DNA of 64,000 nt from assembly GCF_010727945.1 (NCBI RefSeq), contig NZ_AP022569.1, positions 4,340,001-4,404,000 of the forward strand, in the 5' to 3' direction. This document shows, piece after piece, positions 1 through 10,700 of the stretch (positions are counted from its first letter, which is position 1; every line of letters starts with the position of its first letter). This DNA comes from Mycobacterium cookii. GTDB lineage: Bacteria; Actinomycetota; Actinomycetes; Mycobacteriales; Mycobacteriaceae. The notes beneath the pieces were generated by a model. That model ran no database searches. It saw nothing but the letters and a program-made list of their open reading frames with translations, and had not been told where the DNA came from. Both the position numbers and the translations under genes were made by a program.

Positions 1-153
1 TGACTTTTCGGGGCGGTAGTCGACCCGGTAGCGATAACCCATGCGATGCAGAGCCTTACGTGTTCTGAGCTCGAGCTCGGTGTCCCGTCGGAGCTGCGAC
101 TGCATCCGCCGACGGATTGAGTCATCCAGAGGTTCAGGCTTTTCGGAAGGCAT
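1..153 (-). CDS. vsr: Very-short-patch-repair (Vsr) endonuclease, N-terminal part (runs off left edge)
   Basis: Only the first 51 codons lie in the window; the frame is open to base 1. The peptide begins MPSEKPEP and continues with S-I-R-R-R-M-Q-S and then T-E-L-E-L-R and K-A-L-H-R-M-G-Y-R-Y-R. This is the typical Vsr N-terminus, the segment before the D-x-x-F catalytic region, which lies outside the window. Vsr nicks T:G mismatches left when 5-methylcytosine deaminates. The ATG at 153 overlaps the 3' end of the cytosine methyltransferase by 20 nt, the usual coupling of vsr with a dcm-type gene. The catalytic part cannot be seen, so integrity is unknown. Confidence 0.75.
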   Translation of the reverse strand, partial: MPSEKPEPLDDSIRRRMQSQLRRDTELELRTRKALHRMGYRYRVDYRPEKS

Positions 154-1264
154 CTATATGAGCATCGAGCGCTTGGATGAATCCGGCACGGCTTTGCAGC
201 CTGCTCGCCTTCAAGCGTGTTGCGAATCCTGTTGTTGCGCCAATACTCAACGGAACCGCCCCGTACTTATCCATGACCGCCGCCAGCGACGCCCTAGGCG
301 CGATCTTCAGGGGGCGCTCGCTGAGTGTCCAGGCTTCGCGCACTCCTCTCACATTTGCTGCCGCCTTTGGCCAGCTCTTGCGGTCGTCGAAGGACCTTCG
401 CTCAACGTCTACTGACTTGCCCGGATCGACCAATCTGCTGCCGATCCACTCTGCGACAGGAACGGTCACGGCGTTGCCAACGAGCTTCCATCGCTCGCCT
501 TCGCGATTTACCGCATCGGTCCACCCGGACGGAAACCCTTGCAACCGCTCACCGGCAGCGATCGAGGGTTTCACGATCGCATCACCAACGCTGCGCTCGT
601 GAAGCCATACGCCTGGGGGAGAAGCGATTCCGAGCTTCGATCCGCCCTTGAGCGTCGGGGTGACGCCTTCGCCCCATCCGAGTCCTCTGTTGCCTTCGGT
701 CCAATAGAAGCCGTACGCGCGGTGGATTGGGCGAACTGGAGCTAGCGTGGCGTTATCCGCAAACAAGACGGTTCGAGGGTCCTCAGTGCGTGAAGCGACA
801 AGGTATGTGCGGCGACGTCGCTGTCTCACTCCAAAGTACTGAGAATCCACCGTTCGGTATGCCCAGTTCCATCGGTGGTCCTCAAGCCATCGAACGATGA
901 AACGGATTGCCGCTCCCTGGTGTAACGCGAGGAGGTTGGGCACGTTCTCGAGCACGAGCCAGCTCGGTCCGCGCTTGGTGGCGAGTCGGAAAACCTCGCG
1001 GATCAAACCTGACTCAGCCCCATCGATCCCAGCCGTGCGCCCGACCTGACTGAGATCAGTACACGGGAATCCGGCAGTGACGACGTCGCATCTGGGTAGC
1101 GCGGGCAAGTCCCGAATGTCTCCTAGAATGTCTGAGTCAAAACGCCGCTGAAGCACCCGGGCCGCGGGTTCCCAGTTCTCACACATCACATCCGTGGTGA
1201 TTCCAGACTGCGCCAACCCCGCCTCGAAGCCGCCGATGCCTGAGAACAATCCGACCGCGCGCAT
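134..1264 (-). CDS. Cytosine-C5 DNA methyltransferase linked to DISARM (DrmMII-like)
   Basis: 376 aa, predicted to methylate cytosine C5. Visible motifs are motif I (GLFSGIGG, about residues 5-12), the catalytic Pro-Cys in GFPCTDLS (Cys68), ENV of motif VI (106-108), QRRRR of motif VIII (148-152) and a C-terminal GNAV. The target-recognition region lies between VIII and GNAV, and about 90 extra residues follow. The ATG at 1264 is chosen because motif I begins at once and a GAGGA lies 8 nt upstream; the frame stays open to 1399 but that part overlaps drmC. The gene starts 35 nt after drmC and overlaps vsr. In class 2 DISARM a C5 methylase (DrmMII) is the self-marking enzyme; here it trails a class 1 operon, so the host may be marked by two chemistries. 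It could instead be an independent dcm/vsr-type solitary methylase. Confidence 0.88.
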   Translation of the reverse strand: MRAVGLFSGIGGFEAGLAQSGITTDVMCENWEPAARVLQRRFDSDILGDIRDLPALPRCDVVTAGFPCTDLSQVGRTAGIDGAESGLIREVFRLATKRGPSWLVLENVPNLLALHQGAAIRFIVRWLEDHRWNWAYRTVDSQYFGVRQRRRRTYLVASRTEDPRTVLFADNATLAPVRPIHRAYGFYWTEGNRGLGWGEGVTPTLKGGSKLGIASPPGVWLHERSVGDAIVKPSIAAGERLQGFPSGWTDAVNREGERWKLVGNAVTVPVAEWIGSRLVDPGKSVDVERRSFDDRKSWPKAAANVRGVREAWTLSERPLKIAPRASLAAVMDKYGAVPLSIGATTGFATRLKASRLQSRAGFIQALDAHIDAFRKA

Positions 1265-1299
1265 ACAAGAATCCTCGAGCATTTCCGTCGAAACTTCAA

Positions 1300-2013
1300 T
1301 CACGTCTTGAAGTCGATCAAAATGCCATGCGCGTGAAGGTTTTCGAGATGCTCGCGGATACCCGTGGCGATAAGCGCATCCTGACTGAACATGCCGCACT
1401 CAAGGCTCCGCATCGCCGCCGCAGTCGAGAAGTTTGCACTAGTGACAAACGAGCACCTGTCGTCTACTGCGATCAGCTTGGAGTGCTGAATCGCCCACTG
1501 GCCACCTGCGGGCTCGGCCAACGTCCAAATACGCGCGCCGTCGAGCCTCTGCGCAATCAGCGCGGCGGCATCGGCTCTCTCCTTGACATCAACGACGACA
1601 GTCACGGTGACGCCTCGGTCTAGAGCGTTGCGGAGGGCAGCCAGGTGCGGCGAATCCTTACCTGCCGAATACGTTGCAGCGTGTATGTGCGTGGTTGCAT
1701 CGTTGATCATGTCGAGAGCGGCGAGCGTTGTGTGGCCGGTCGATCCCGGGATAGAGGGCGAAGTCCACACAACTACTGGACGATGAACCTTTGGGACCGC
1801 GGCGATACCGTCGAGTACTGCCGCGACTAGTGCTGCATCGGTGTCGCGAGAGATCAACTGCTTCAGCAATCGTTCGACTTCGGAACGATGGGCGGGGTAA
1901 GCACGTTTGGCCGCAACGTGTGGCATTTTGACCTGACGCAGAGCGGCAGCGATCGACTTGGCTTCTTCGGCGCTGAGGAGCTCACCAAGCCGTGCGATCT
2001 CTCCGGTGCTCAT
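1300..2013 (-). CDS. drmC: DISARM protein DrmC, phospholipase D-like
   Basis: 237 aa with one HKD-type phosphodiesterase motif: H177-S-K179 followed by acidic residues and S-A-N-F-S (about 192-196). The helical first 70 residues have no recognisable motif. Single-HKD proteins usually dimerise to form the active site. DrmC is one of the three DISARM core proteins (DrmABC); in published DISARM work it was the least essential. The ATG overlaps the drmB stop as ATGA, so translation is probably coupled. Size and position fit DrmC well. Confidence 0.88.
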   Translation of the reverse strand: MSTGEIARLGELLSAEEAKSIAAALRQVKMPHVAAKRAYPAHRSEVERLLKQLISRDTDAALVAAVLDGIAAVPKVHRPVVVWTSPSIPGSTGHTTLAALDMINDATTHIHAATYSAGKDSPHLAALRNALDRGVTVTVVVDVKERADAAALIAQRLDGARIWTLAEPAGGQWAIQHSKLIAVDDRCSFVTSANFSTAAAMRSLECGMFSQDALIATGIREHLENLHAHGILIDFKT

Positions 2014-4079
2014 GACAGAATCGAAAGCGCCCCTAGGAGACCGGGAGTCTGCACTTCCGGGTCGGTCGGCAGCCCGAGCAGCAACCGGCGATCAAGGAAG
2101 CGGTTCGTTCGCTCGCAGCTTGTCTCACTCAGGAAGAGGCAGAAGTGGCACGCGGCGCCATGCAGGAATTCCTCCTTCCCTTTTGGGGCGCGATGCGAGC
2201 AGATGGGATCTGATGAGCATCGCTGTCCGCGACGAACTGCGTCCCTGAAGAGTTTCTCGAGTTTTGCGGGCCGCGCAAGCTCAACAAGACCGCCTAGCGT
2301 CCCTTCACCGTCGGAAGCGGTAGTACAGATCAATAATCCTGCTGCTGGCGCATACTCATCGCTCGCCTGCCAGGCGTAGATCCGCTCCGTCAAGCTGGCA
2401 CTCCCGTAGCCGCTCAACATCGCAGCTTCGCGAATGAGCAAGTGTGACAACGAATGTATGGCCCAGTAGCGTGGAGGGGGGAAACGTGAATCCGGATCGA
2501 TGTCATCCGCGGTCTTACTCGTTCGCCGGCGAAAATTGATTCTGTGCGCTTCTCGGAATGCAGTCCACACCTGGAGGTCGACTACCTCCTCCTCCCACGC
2601 AGCGACGCACGACTCATCGAACTGCAGAAAGATTCCCTCGCCTCTATCCTCGGTAGCCGGTACCCACGTTGGCTTGCCGTTAACGCAAAGAGGTGCAACG
2701 CGAGTCGCCGCATCATCAATGCGGTCAAGTGCATCGATCCTTGTGAACCCCAGAAACGCGTTGACTTTCTTGAGCCGTTCGACCGCGGCGACTGCTGTCA
2801 GAACCGGCTCCAGCGGCGGAGGTACATCTCGGCGCAGAGCGCGAAAGTCGCGAGAACCGCTGAGACGGGTGTACTTGGCTTCATCACTCAGGACCGCCCA
2901 CTCCGGGGCGAGAATCGCACGCGGGTCTGAAGGTGGCTCTCGGGTTTCGCGTGTCGCCCTGGCGGCGGTATCGCGCGCAATCTGCACTGCCTCCCAGAGG
3001 AGTTCATCAGGTACACCATCGAAGTCTTCTGTATTCGCAAGTAACGCGGCGTAGTTGCGCCACATCTTGATGTCATCCACGCTCTTGGGCATGTCCAGAT
3101 CGCTTTTCTGCAACGTGCGCAGCAAAGGAACCAGATCCTTGGCCGACTTGACCTCCTCACGAGGCAGGGCCAGGAGCCCGAGCGTCGAGGCAAACCATTG
3201 ATTGGCCGCGCCGAGCATCATCAATCGACCGCGCTGTCCGCATTTGTAGAATGCGTCGAGGTGCGGATGCCGGCCCCTACACATCGGAAGTTTCTCTGCC
3301 GCCTTCGGGCCGACAGCCTCCAGCATGCCGCGGCTCTGTTGGCAAGACAAGCAGTGGATTTGCACGTCAGGACCGATATTGCTCTTCCATTCCCGCATCC
3401 GAAGGGTGGGAAAGGGGCTACCTGACGGACAAGATGCCCCGCGGTGAACCCAAGCGTCGTAAGGGAACTCATCGAGATGCCCATTGACACACGCGATCAG
3501 GTAGCGAGCCGGCAGCGCTACCGCTCTGAACGGCTTCTTCCTGCCCTCGAACCCTTTGCACTTGTCATGGAAGAATTCGGCGCGGTCTGGCCGATACTTT
3601 ACGACGTTGCGATAGACGAACAGTTCGTGCGACACTGGCGCCAGTCGACCACATCCCGTGCACCGCAGCCATTGCGGGAAGATTCTCGACGGGATGCCAA
3701 GATCGATAGCTGAACCGGCTGACCATCCTTTCTCTTCCGGTGCCCATGGTGGCTTGCGGAGTTCGACGACTTGGCTGCCCAGATGGGCTCGGGTCAGTTC
3801 CAGCAGTCTGGGTTCTGCGATCGTGTCAGCACCGCCGGCCCGACGGGCGTAAACTCGCTCCCACGCGTCGGTGCCCGAGGGCATTACGGCGAAGTGAGGT
3901 AAGTCGACAGTCGCACCAATGCCATTGGTGTACAACATCGCTGACGGTCGTATCGAGCCAACTCGCGCATAGTTTTTCGACGTCTTCGCCTCGACGTCGG
4001 TGATGGGGTCAAGTGTCTCAGAGCCCACCGCTACGGGTTGTGCCTCCTCGATCACTCCCAGGTCGGTAGCCTCGGTCAT
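2010..4079 (-). CDS. drmB: DISARM protein DrmB (DUF1998)
   Basis: 689 aa. The C-terminal ~130 residues are a DUF1998 domain: a histidine-rich helix (H-S-L-S-H-L-L-I-R-E) followed by a Cys cluster ending H-F-C-L-F-L-S-E-T-S-C-E-R. The N-terminal half carries more Cys pairs (C-T-G-C near residue 138, H-C-L-S-C near 240), suggesting structural zinc sites. DrmB is the partner of the DrmA helicase; together they form the DNA-binding core that loads on foreign DNA. The gene overlaps drmA and drmC by 4 nt (ATGA) on both sides. No disrupted motif was seen. Confidence 0.9.
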   Translation of the reverse strand: MTEATDLGVIEEAQPVAVGSETLDPITDVEAKTSKNYARVGSIRPSAMLYTNGIGATVDLPHFAVMPSGTDAWERVYARRAGGADTIAEPRLLELTRAHLGSQVVELRKPPWAPEEKGWSAGSAIDLGIPSRIFPQWLRCTGCGRLAPVSHELFVYRNVVKYRPDRAEFFHDKCKGFEGRKKPFRAVALPARYLIACVNGHLDEFPYDAWVHRGASCPSGSPFPTLRMREWKSNIGPDVQIHCLSCQQSRGMLEAVGPKAAEKLPMCRGRHPHLDAFYKCGQRGRLMMLGAANQWFASTLGLLALPREEVKSAKDLVPLLRTLQKSDLDMPKSVDDIKMWRNYAALLANTEDFDGVPDELLWEAVQIARDTAARATRETREPPSDPRAILAPEWAVLSDEAKYTRLSGSRDFRALRRDVPPPLEPVLTAVAAVERLKKVNAFLGFTRIDALDRIDDAATRVAPLCVNGKPTWVPATEDRGEGIFLQFDESCVAAWEEEVVDLQVWTAFREAHRINFRRRTSKTADDIDPDSRFPPPRYWAIHSLSHLLIREAAMLSGYGSASLTERIYAWQASDEYAPAAGLLICTTASDGEGTLGGLVELARPAKLEKLFRDAVRRGQRCSSDPICSHRAPKGKEEFLHGAACHFCLFLSETSCERTNRFLDRRLLLGLPTDPEVQTPGLLGALSILS

Positions 4080-7000
4080 TTCTTGTCACTTTCGGCAGGT
4101 ACGTCCCATTGCGGGAAACTGGACTTCTCCCTGAATGCAAGGTTTTCAGCGGTCGGGCTGACCAACAGGTTGATCTCCGGTTGTACTTCTCGCATCGAGT
4201 TCGCCACCACGAATATTTGATCGGTCGGCTTGATCAACATGGATTCGGGGCTGATCAACAGCGGCCATGCGGTCTTGTTTTGAGGAACCCGCTCATAGTA
4301 GAGAGCTCCCTTTGCCTCATCGGCCTTGCCGTACCAGCGGTCCTGCCGCTGAACGAGTTTGAGTCTCAGCTTTTCCGCTACGTCCGCGTCTTCTACGGCC
4401 GGCATAGCTCTTGCGGTGATCTGTTCAATGAGGTCTGCGACCTTGGCCATCGAACCTAGAATCTGGCCCGCGCCGGCCTCGGGTGACATCCCAGCAGCCG
4501 ACCGTGCTTGCGCAACGCGGGCAACGCTGACCAGCACACCCATGAGGCCGCGCTCCATCGCGGTGTCGGAATAGGGTGTGACGCTGAGGGCTTCGACTTG
4601 GGCGTAGAAGGTCTCGTGGTAGTGCCGAAACTGTTCGAAGTGTGCCATGTCGCGAGGCCTTGCCCAGTTGGCCAATGCCAGCACGAGTCCGGGCTTCAAA
4701 GCGTCTCGGCCGACTCGGGACGAGGCCTGAATGTACTCGGCGGTGTTCTTGGGTTGGCCGACGACGAGCATGAGGCCAAGGCGCGGGACGTCGACGCCGA
4801 CCTGAAGCATCGAGGTGGCTAGAACGAAATCGTAAGGCTTGGTTCCCCATTCGGGCTCTCGCTTGCCGGCGGCGCGCGCGGCATCGCGCTCTTTGAAGAA
4901 CTCCTTGCGACCTGAAGTACTCCAGCGCGCGGTAAATGGCAGCGAGAGTTTGTCAAGTGTCGCCGAGATTTCTTCTGACGAGATTCGTGATGTTAGTTCG
5001 CCAATCTCAAGCCTTTCTAGATCGTTTGTTCGTGGGGGGAATGGTTCTGTTCTACCCGTGACGCGCGTCGTGACGTCGTCATCGAGGTAGCGTCGCATAC
5101 CGGCTAGTTCGCGGGTAGCCGAAAAGTACGCCACCGTAGTCATATAGGGATCGGCGGCAGTCGGGTCTCCGCCCGACTCGTCAAATAGCTTTTGACCGGC
5201 AAGCAGCAAGATCTCCGAGACTCGGATCTCCGCTAGCGTCAACCGAATTCCGTGGGCGCATACCCCGAGATACTTTCGGCCCGGAGCTTCGTCAGAGACA
5301 GGTACTTCTTTCGAGAAGTAAGTGTCCCGGACATCAAGCACCTGTGGGGGGAACATGTCCACTCCGCGCCCGTACAGCGCCTGTATCTGATTTTCTGCGT
5401 TCCGCACTGTCGCGGTGGAGGCGACGATCAGGGGGCGAATCGTCCCAGTGCCGCGCCGATAGGAACACAACAAGTCGACCGCATTCTCGAACAGTCCCAC
5501 CGCGGTTCCCAGGGAGCCCGTGATCAGGTGAAGTTCGTCTTGGATGATCAAGTCCGGCGGACGAAGTCGATTGACGGGTTGAACCGTGACCTTTGGGTAA
5601 TAGTTGCGACCACCGTTGACTGCATTGTGCGATGCCCCCTTGCAAGAGCCGGCACTGTCAGGATGCCGGTACCCGTGTCGGGGACACCACTCGCTGACGT
5701 AGCCGAACAGGCTCGCGGCGGGTCCTTCGCGTGTCAGGCGGGCAAATTTATCGACCGTCGCGAGAAGGAAAGTCGGTGGATTGCGATAGATTTCGTCATC
5801 GACGGTGAGGATCGGCAATGCTCCAGTCGCATCACCATCGCTGCTAAACGGGCAATCTCCCAGGCGATCGCCGCAATACACGGCGATGCGCTCGGTCGGG
5901 GCGACGACTCCGAGGTCGCGCTTCGGGTCTATCTTGGTACCGCACCATGGACATCGCTGAAGTTGAAGGACCGTGAGGCCGAATGCTTTGCTTGTATCTG
6001 ATCGAGCCTCTTCCACTTGAGACTTGGCATCAGCGAAACGCTTGGGGCTGACTGAGGTTCCGACCCACAGCCCAATCGAAAACGGCTTGTCACCCCAGGT
6101 CGATTCGTCTTCTTGACGGATGAGCTCAGCGGCGCAGACCAACGCGGCTGCTCGTTGAAATTGCTGCGAGGTTAGCAGACGCAGCGTGTAGCGCATGAGT
6201 ACGGCGACGCCGTCGCCGCCATTCAGAGCACCGTCGTGAGTGTCCAGGGTGCCTTGGAGTCGGCGGATCGCGAACGTGTAGGCGGCCAATCCGAGATAGG
6301 CCTCGGTCTTGCCGCCACCGGTGGGGAAGAACAGCAGCTCGACATTGGCCGCGTCGCCGCTGCGGAATGGGTGCGCAGGTTCGGTGAGTGCTGGGATCTG
6401 AAGCAGGACGAAGGCCAGTTGGAATGGGCGCCAGGATGCGGCAGCATCGCCTTGCGCTTCGATAGCGCTCAATGCGTCATCGACGGATTCGGAATCATTG
6501 GCGGCGCGGCGAATGGCGACCTGGCTGCGGGTGCGCTGATCGCGCATAGCCCGATTCATGAAGCGGAACGCCTGCAACGCTTGAGGATTTGAAGTCAGAT
6601 AATCGACGCCTTCTCGTAGCCGGGCGGCCGAGAGCTCAGCCTCGGCGATCGCGTCATCGGCCGGCCCCTGCAGGTGGTCTGGCAGCTGTTTCGCAACGCT
6701 TCGTTGTTTCTCAAGCCACTCAAGGTAACCGTTGATCAGTGGTGCAAAAGCGTCCTCGACCTCCCCTGCCTGGAGTTCGGCCAGCTCACGCATCGATGTG
6801 ACCGCATCGCCAGCTGAGCCGGGCCTAGTTTGAGGTATATCCGCCGTTGGTAACCAGTTTGTCTCGACGCTAGCGGCTCGACGGATGCCGTTACCGTTTA
6901 CGTCAGTCGGCTCGATCCAGCTGACGGAAGTGGTTCGTCCGACCGCGAATTCGAGCCGATGCCGGTATTGCAGGTCCAACCGTTGTCGTTCTTCGTCGAG

Positions 7001-7747
7001 TTCGTCATAGCCCTCCTGTAGTACATCACGGGTTGGCAGAAAGACTGCTTCGCCGCTGTTCGCCTCAACCTGGAGTTTGGTCTGGAACAACCAGTCGCCT
7101 GGTGGCGCATTCATGTCAGTGACTTTGTCGTTCGACAGCGCGAGCTCGACGATTACGCGATCATCGCGAGGGAACAGTTCGACCCGTAACGTTACCGACT
7201 CCTCAAGTGAGATGGGCTCCAGCGCGACGTGTTTGTCGTACCCGCGAACATCGACCTCGACGACTTTCTCAACCGGAACGCGACGGGACCACTGGACCTT
7301 TCGCCCGTCGTTGTCTTCGTGACGGAAGGTCTCGTATCGTCCCCAGCTTGCCTTGACTGCAAGCAGGCTGCAGTCAAGCGCGACTTGAAAGCGGAGGCCC
7401 ATCGAAGACGGATGTGTGAGGGCACCTTTCGGGCCTTCGTCACGGTCTTCTTCATCGTCGGCAGCGCCGGCTTCCTCGTCCGTATTCACCAACACGCCGC
7501 GTTGCTCCGCGTGCTCCGCGTCCGCGTCGGTAATCGCCAGTCCGGTGTCATTTGGATCTCCAGACTCCGAGACGCGGTCAGCAAGCATCGAGGGATCGAC
7601 CGTTACCGGCGCGAGTGCGCCCACTGTGTACGCGGCGCGAGGTGTTCCCTTGATCTCTTCCTCGGTGCCGCCCCGAGGTCCTAGAAGCTCCAGCTCGATG
7701 AGAGCGAGTAAGTCACCGCGAACGATGGTCGACGGCCCAGCGATCAT
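4076..7747 (-). CDS. drmA: DISARM helicase DrmA
   Basis: 1223 aa SF2-type helicase. Walker A is PTGGGKTEAY (about residue 475), the DEAH-box equivalent is QDELHL (about 734), motif III is STAT, and motif VI is QASSRVGRD (about 1010). A Cys cluster (CPWCGTK, later C-P-F) sits between Walker A and motif II. The first ~440 residues contain acidic stretches (for example D-D-E-E-D-R-D-E-G) and lack helicase motifs. DrmA is the central motor of DISARM and with DrmB binds invading DNA. Start and stop overlap the neighbouring drm genes by ATGA, which fixes the start. Confidence 0.93.
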   Translation of the reverse strand: MIAGPSTIVRGDLLALIELELLGPRGGTEEEIKGTPRAAYTVGALAPVTVDPSMLADRVSESGDPNDTGLAITDADAEHAEQRGVLVNTDEEAGAADDEEDRDEGPKGALTHPSSMGLRFQVALDCSLLAVKASWGRYETFRHEDNDGRKVQWSRRVPVEKVVEVDVRGYDKHVALEPISLEESVTLRVELFPRDDRVIVELALSNDKVTDMNAPPGDWLFQTKLQVEANSGEAVFLPTRDVLQEGYDELDEERQRLDLQYRHRLEFAVGRTTSVSWIEPTDVNGNGIRRAASVETNWLPTADIPQTRPGSAGDAVTSMRELAELQAGEVEDAFAPLINGYLEWLEKQRSVAKQLPDHLQGPADDAIAEAELSAARLREGVDYLTSNPQALQAFRFMNRAMRDQRTRSQVAIRRAANDSESVDDALSAIEAQGDAAASWRPFQLAFVLLQIPALTEPAHPFRSGDAANVELLFFPTGGGKTEAYLGLAAYTFAIRRLQGTLDTHDGALNGGDGVAVLMRYTLRLLTSQQFQRAAALVCAAELIRQEDESTWGDKPFSIGLWVGTSVSPKRFADAKSQVEEARSDTSKAFGLTVLQLQRCPWCGTKIDPKRDLGVVAPTERIAVYCGDRLGDCPFSSDGDATGALPILTVDDEIYRNPPTFLLATVDKFARLTREGPAASLFGYVSEWCPRHGYRHPDSAGSCKGASHNAVNGGRNYYPKVTVQPVNRLRPPDLIIQDELHLITGSLGTAVGLFENAVDLLCSYRRGTGTIRPLIVASTATVRNAENQIQALYGRGVDMFPPQVLDVRDTYFSKEVPVSDEAPGRKYLGVCAHGIRLTLAEIRVSEILLLAGQKLFDESGGDPTAADPYMTTVAYFSATRELAGMRRYLDDDVTTRVTGRTEPFPPRTNDLERLEIGELTSRISSEEISATLDKLSLPFTARWSTSGRKEFFKERDAARAAGKREPEWGTKPYDFVLATSMLQVGVDVPRLGLMLVVGQPKNTAEYIQASSRVGRDALKPGLVLALANWARPRDMAHFEQFRHYHETFYAQVEALSVTPYSDTAMERGLMGVLVSVARVAQARSAAGMSPEAGAGQILGSMAKVADLIEQITARAMPAVEDADVAEKLRLKLVQRQDRWYGKADEAKGALYYERVPQNKTAWPLLISPESMLIKPTDQIFVVANSMREVQPEINLLVSPTAENLAFREKSSFPQWDVPAESDKK

Positions 7748-10700
7748 GCGAACAGATCCTCCTGTTCGCGCGACAATCTATCGCTAGGAGCGTCTGCTCG
7801 TAAAAGGTTCTCGTTCAATAGCCGGTCGAGCATTTCAACGCGAACGGCTGGAGGAAATGTAAAGCGTTCCATCTGGCGGTAACTATAAAATCCATGCGCT
7901 AGGTCCACGTCTCGCCATCCATATGCGCAGGTAACCTGCCTATCGAGTTCGGCATGAATCTGCCTCAAGCGCGATATGTCATCGTCTGCGGTGATAGCGG
8001 CACTGTTCACCAGGCGGTACAAGTCAGTAAGCCCGAGCCGACGGCCAAGCATGATCTGCCGTCTCTCGGAATCCAACCGCCTTCCGATGCTCTCAAGCTC
8101 GCTTGTGACTTGAGGGCGTGGAAAGGTCTCAAACACATCAGTGGAGGTGTAGCGCGGATCGTTACGCATTCCCGAGCCATACTTGATTGCCCACAATTGG
8201 TGGAGTGTAGATGAAAGCACTGCCTGTTGACCGAATGAATCCGTAGCAAACACAACAAGCGCTCCGCTTGGCACTAGGCTAGTTGGCACACGAACTGGCA
8301 TGATCGTTCTGCTTACCCGCGCTATAACGAGCATTCCATCAAGTTCGGTAATAGCCTTCATTAGTCCTTGACGCTGATCGCCGTACTGCCACCACTTCTG
8401 TGGCAGCGGGCGCCGCAACACATAGCTCCCATCTTGCCTTGTGCGCTGGCGTTCGGGCTTAACCTCGGCCACAGCGCGCAAGAAAGGTAATTCGTATGCA
8501 GCGGCCTCCAGCTCGCTGCGGTTGCCAAAATTGATAACCCAGCGCGAAGCCGAGCAATCGGGGCGCGAATTGAGATCGTCACCGTTGAGGTATGGAAACA
8601 GTACGTCCGAATTACGGGAGTCGACAGCAATCCACTGCTGAGCCAGGGTGGCCTCGACCACGAATCCTTGCCCGTGAGGCTCGCAGCCATTTGATGTCAT
8701 GCCGCGGTTTTCTTTGAGCCGTCGTGGCTGGCCTTCTACGCCGCCATATGGCTCAAGGAGAGTCGATATACTCCTCACGGGGTTCTCGTCGCAAATTGCA
8801 CGGACGCCTGCAGGTAGGTTGCCATGTATCCCCCAGACCGCAGCATACTCGAGATTTGCGCTCGCAGCTGGCCAACTTCGACTTTGAATCGCGCGGAATA
8901 TAGTGAAGCCAAGCTTTACCATTCTGTCCAGCCCGACCTCTCGTGTGTCTCCTTGCGCTATCGTATTTGTCGCAATTAAGCCGAGCGATCCGCGCTTGCG
9001 CAGAAGTGCGTAAGCGCGCAAGAAGAAGTAAGCGACTAAATCGGTCCGGCCACCACTACGCGAATGCGCAACGCAGTTTGCCAGCCACTCCCGGAAGTTT
9101 GGCCCCATTGCGCTAGAGATCTTCATGCCACCGAGAAAAGGTGGGTTGCCAATGATAGCGTCGAAACCGCTGTGTTCCATGACGTCGGGGACCTCGATGG
9201 CCCAGTGCAATGGCTGCCATCGTTGGTAATCGGTGTCAACTGTGGGGGTCAGCCCATTGGTGATGATGGCGTCGAGCTTTTGCCGATTGCCGTCTGACCT
9301 GTTGCTTGGGAAAGCTTCGGCGAGGGCCCATTCCAGCGACTTGTAAGCATCCTCCAGCTGAGCGCATGGTTTTCCACCGAAAGCGAGGCCGGCAGCGACG
9401 ATGCCGTCTGCCATGAGCCGTAGTTGTGCGGTTACCTCATCGGCCTGTTGCAGCAACCGGACCTTCCCGGCCGTCGAGCGTTGCGGATCGTTCTCGTCGA
9501 TCGGTGAGGCCAGTTCGTGTCGCAGTCGTACGGCGTCTAAGAGGACGGCGTCGACATCGACGAAGGGCTGCAGGAACTTCCGCTTCTTTTCGGGATCGAT
9601 GTGTAGATGGCGCAGCTGGTCTAGCGTCGTGACTCCGAGAAGCGAGTTGCCGCAGAAGATCTTGTCGTCGACGAAGGAGAACGGCTTGAATTTGTCGAGA
9701 GAGACTAGCCACAGCGAGAGCTTGCACATCTCGACAGCCATGGGATTGATGTCGGCTCCGTAGAGGCACCGAGCCACCACTTCACGAATGGCTCGCTCTT
9801 CGGTCAGCGCGGGATTGGCAAACTCGGCCTTACTGAGCATTTTTTCTTCCGTCCAAGCCTCGGTGACTCTTTTGGCGAGGAACCGTGCGGCGGCCACTAG
9901 GAATGCTCCAGAACCCGCGGCGATGTCGGCGACCTTGAGATCCAGAAGCGCTGTGCTGGACTTCAACTTCCACGCGTCGGCGTCGTTGCTTTGCAACGGT
10001 CCAGGTTCGTAAACGACAGGCTCGAGCGCGTACTTGACCACTTCTTCGGCTAACGAGCGGGGCGTGTAGTGGGCGCCGGCATTGCGCCGCGACGGAGTTT
10101 CCACGACCACAAGTCCGCCCGGAGGAATGACCAGCGGAATGCCGCGCAGGTCGCGACGAATCACGTTGCCCCATTGGATGAGTCGATCAAGCAATGCCGC
10201 ATCGTACCCTGCGATCGGTGTGAGTAGGCGACGTAGCTCGGCGTCGTCGATCTTTGCGTCGATCAATTTTTTCAGCTGAGCGGCCGTCTTCGTCGACGCT
10301 GCAGGCTGATTATTTTTGACCCACTCGATCAGCTTCTTTGCAAACGCCTCGGCGCTGGAGCTGTTTTCGCGCAGCTGGTCGAGCTCGGCCAAGGCTATCT
10401 CGGGTTCTTGGCCATCCCTGCCGACCAGCCCAATCACGACATCGTCGGTCACCGTCGTGCACGAATACCCAAGTAGGCCTTCGTAGATGTAGCCGATTTG
10501 TTCAACGTCGATGTCGTGGAACGAAATTCGCCTGGCCTCTCCTCCGACGCTGGCCTCCTGCACGGATTCCAGCACGTGCAGCATCACCCGATCGGAGACC
10601 TGCACCCGCAGGCCACGTGGATCGGTCGCGCTCAACCAGGGAAAGCGTGCGGGGTCTAGTAGCGAGCCGCCGTAGGCAGGCATGCGCATCTCGTCGTAAT

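Noticed and set aside
5252..6001. 249-codon plus-strand frame opposite drmA
   Set aside because: The minus strand holds an intact DrmA with helicase motifs across this stretch.
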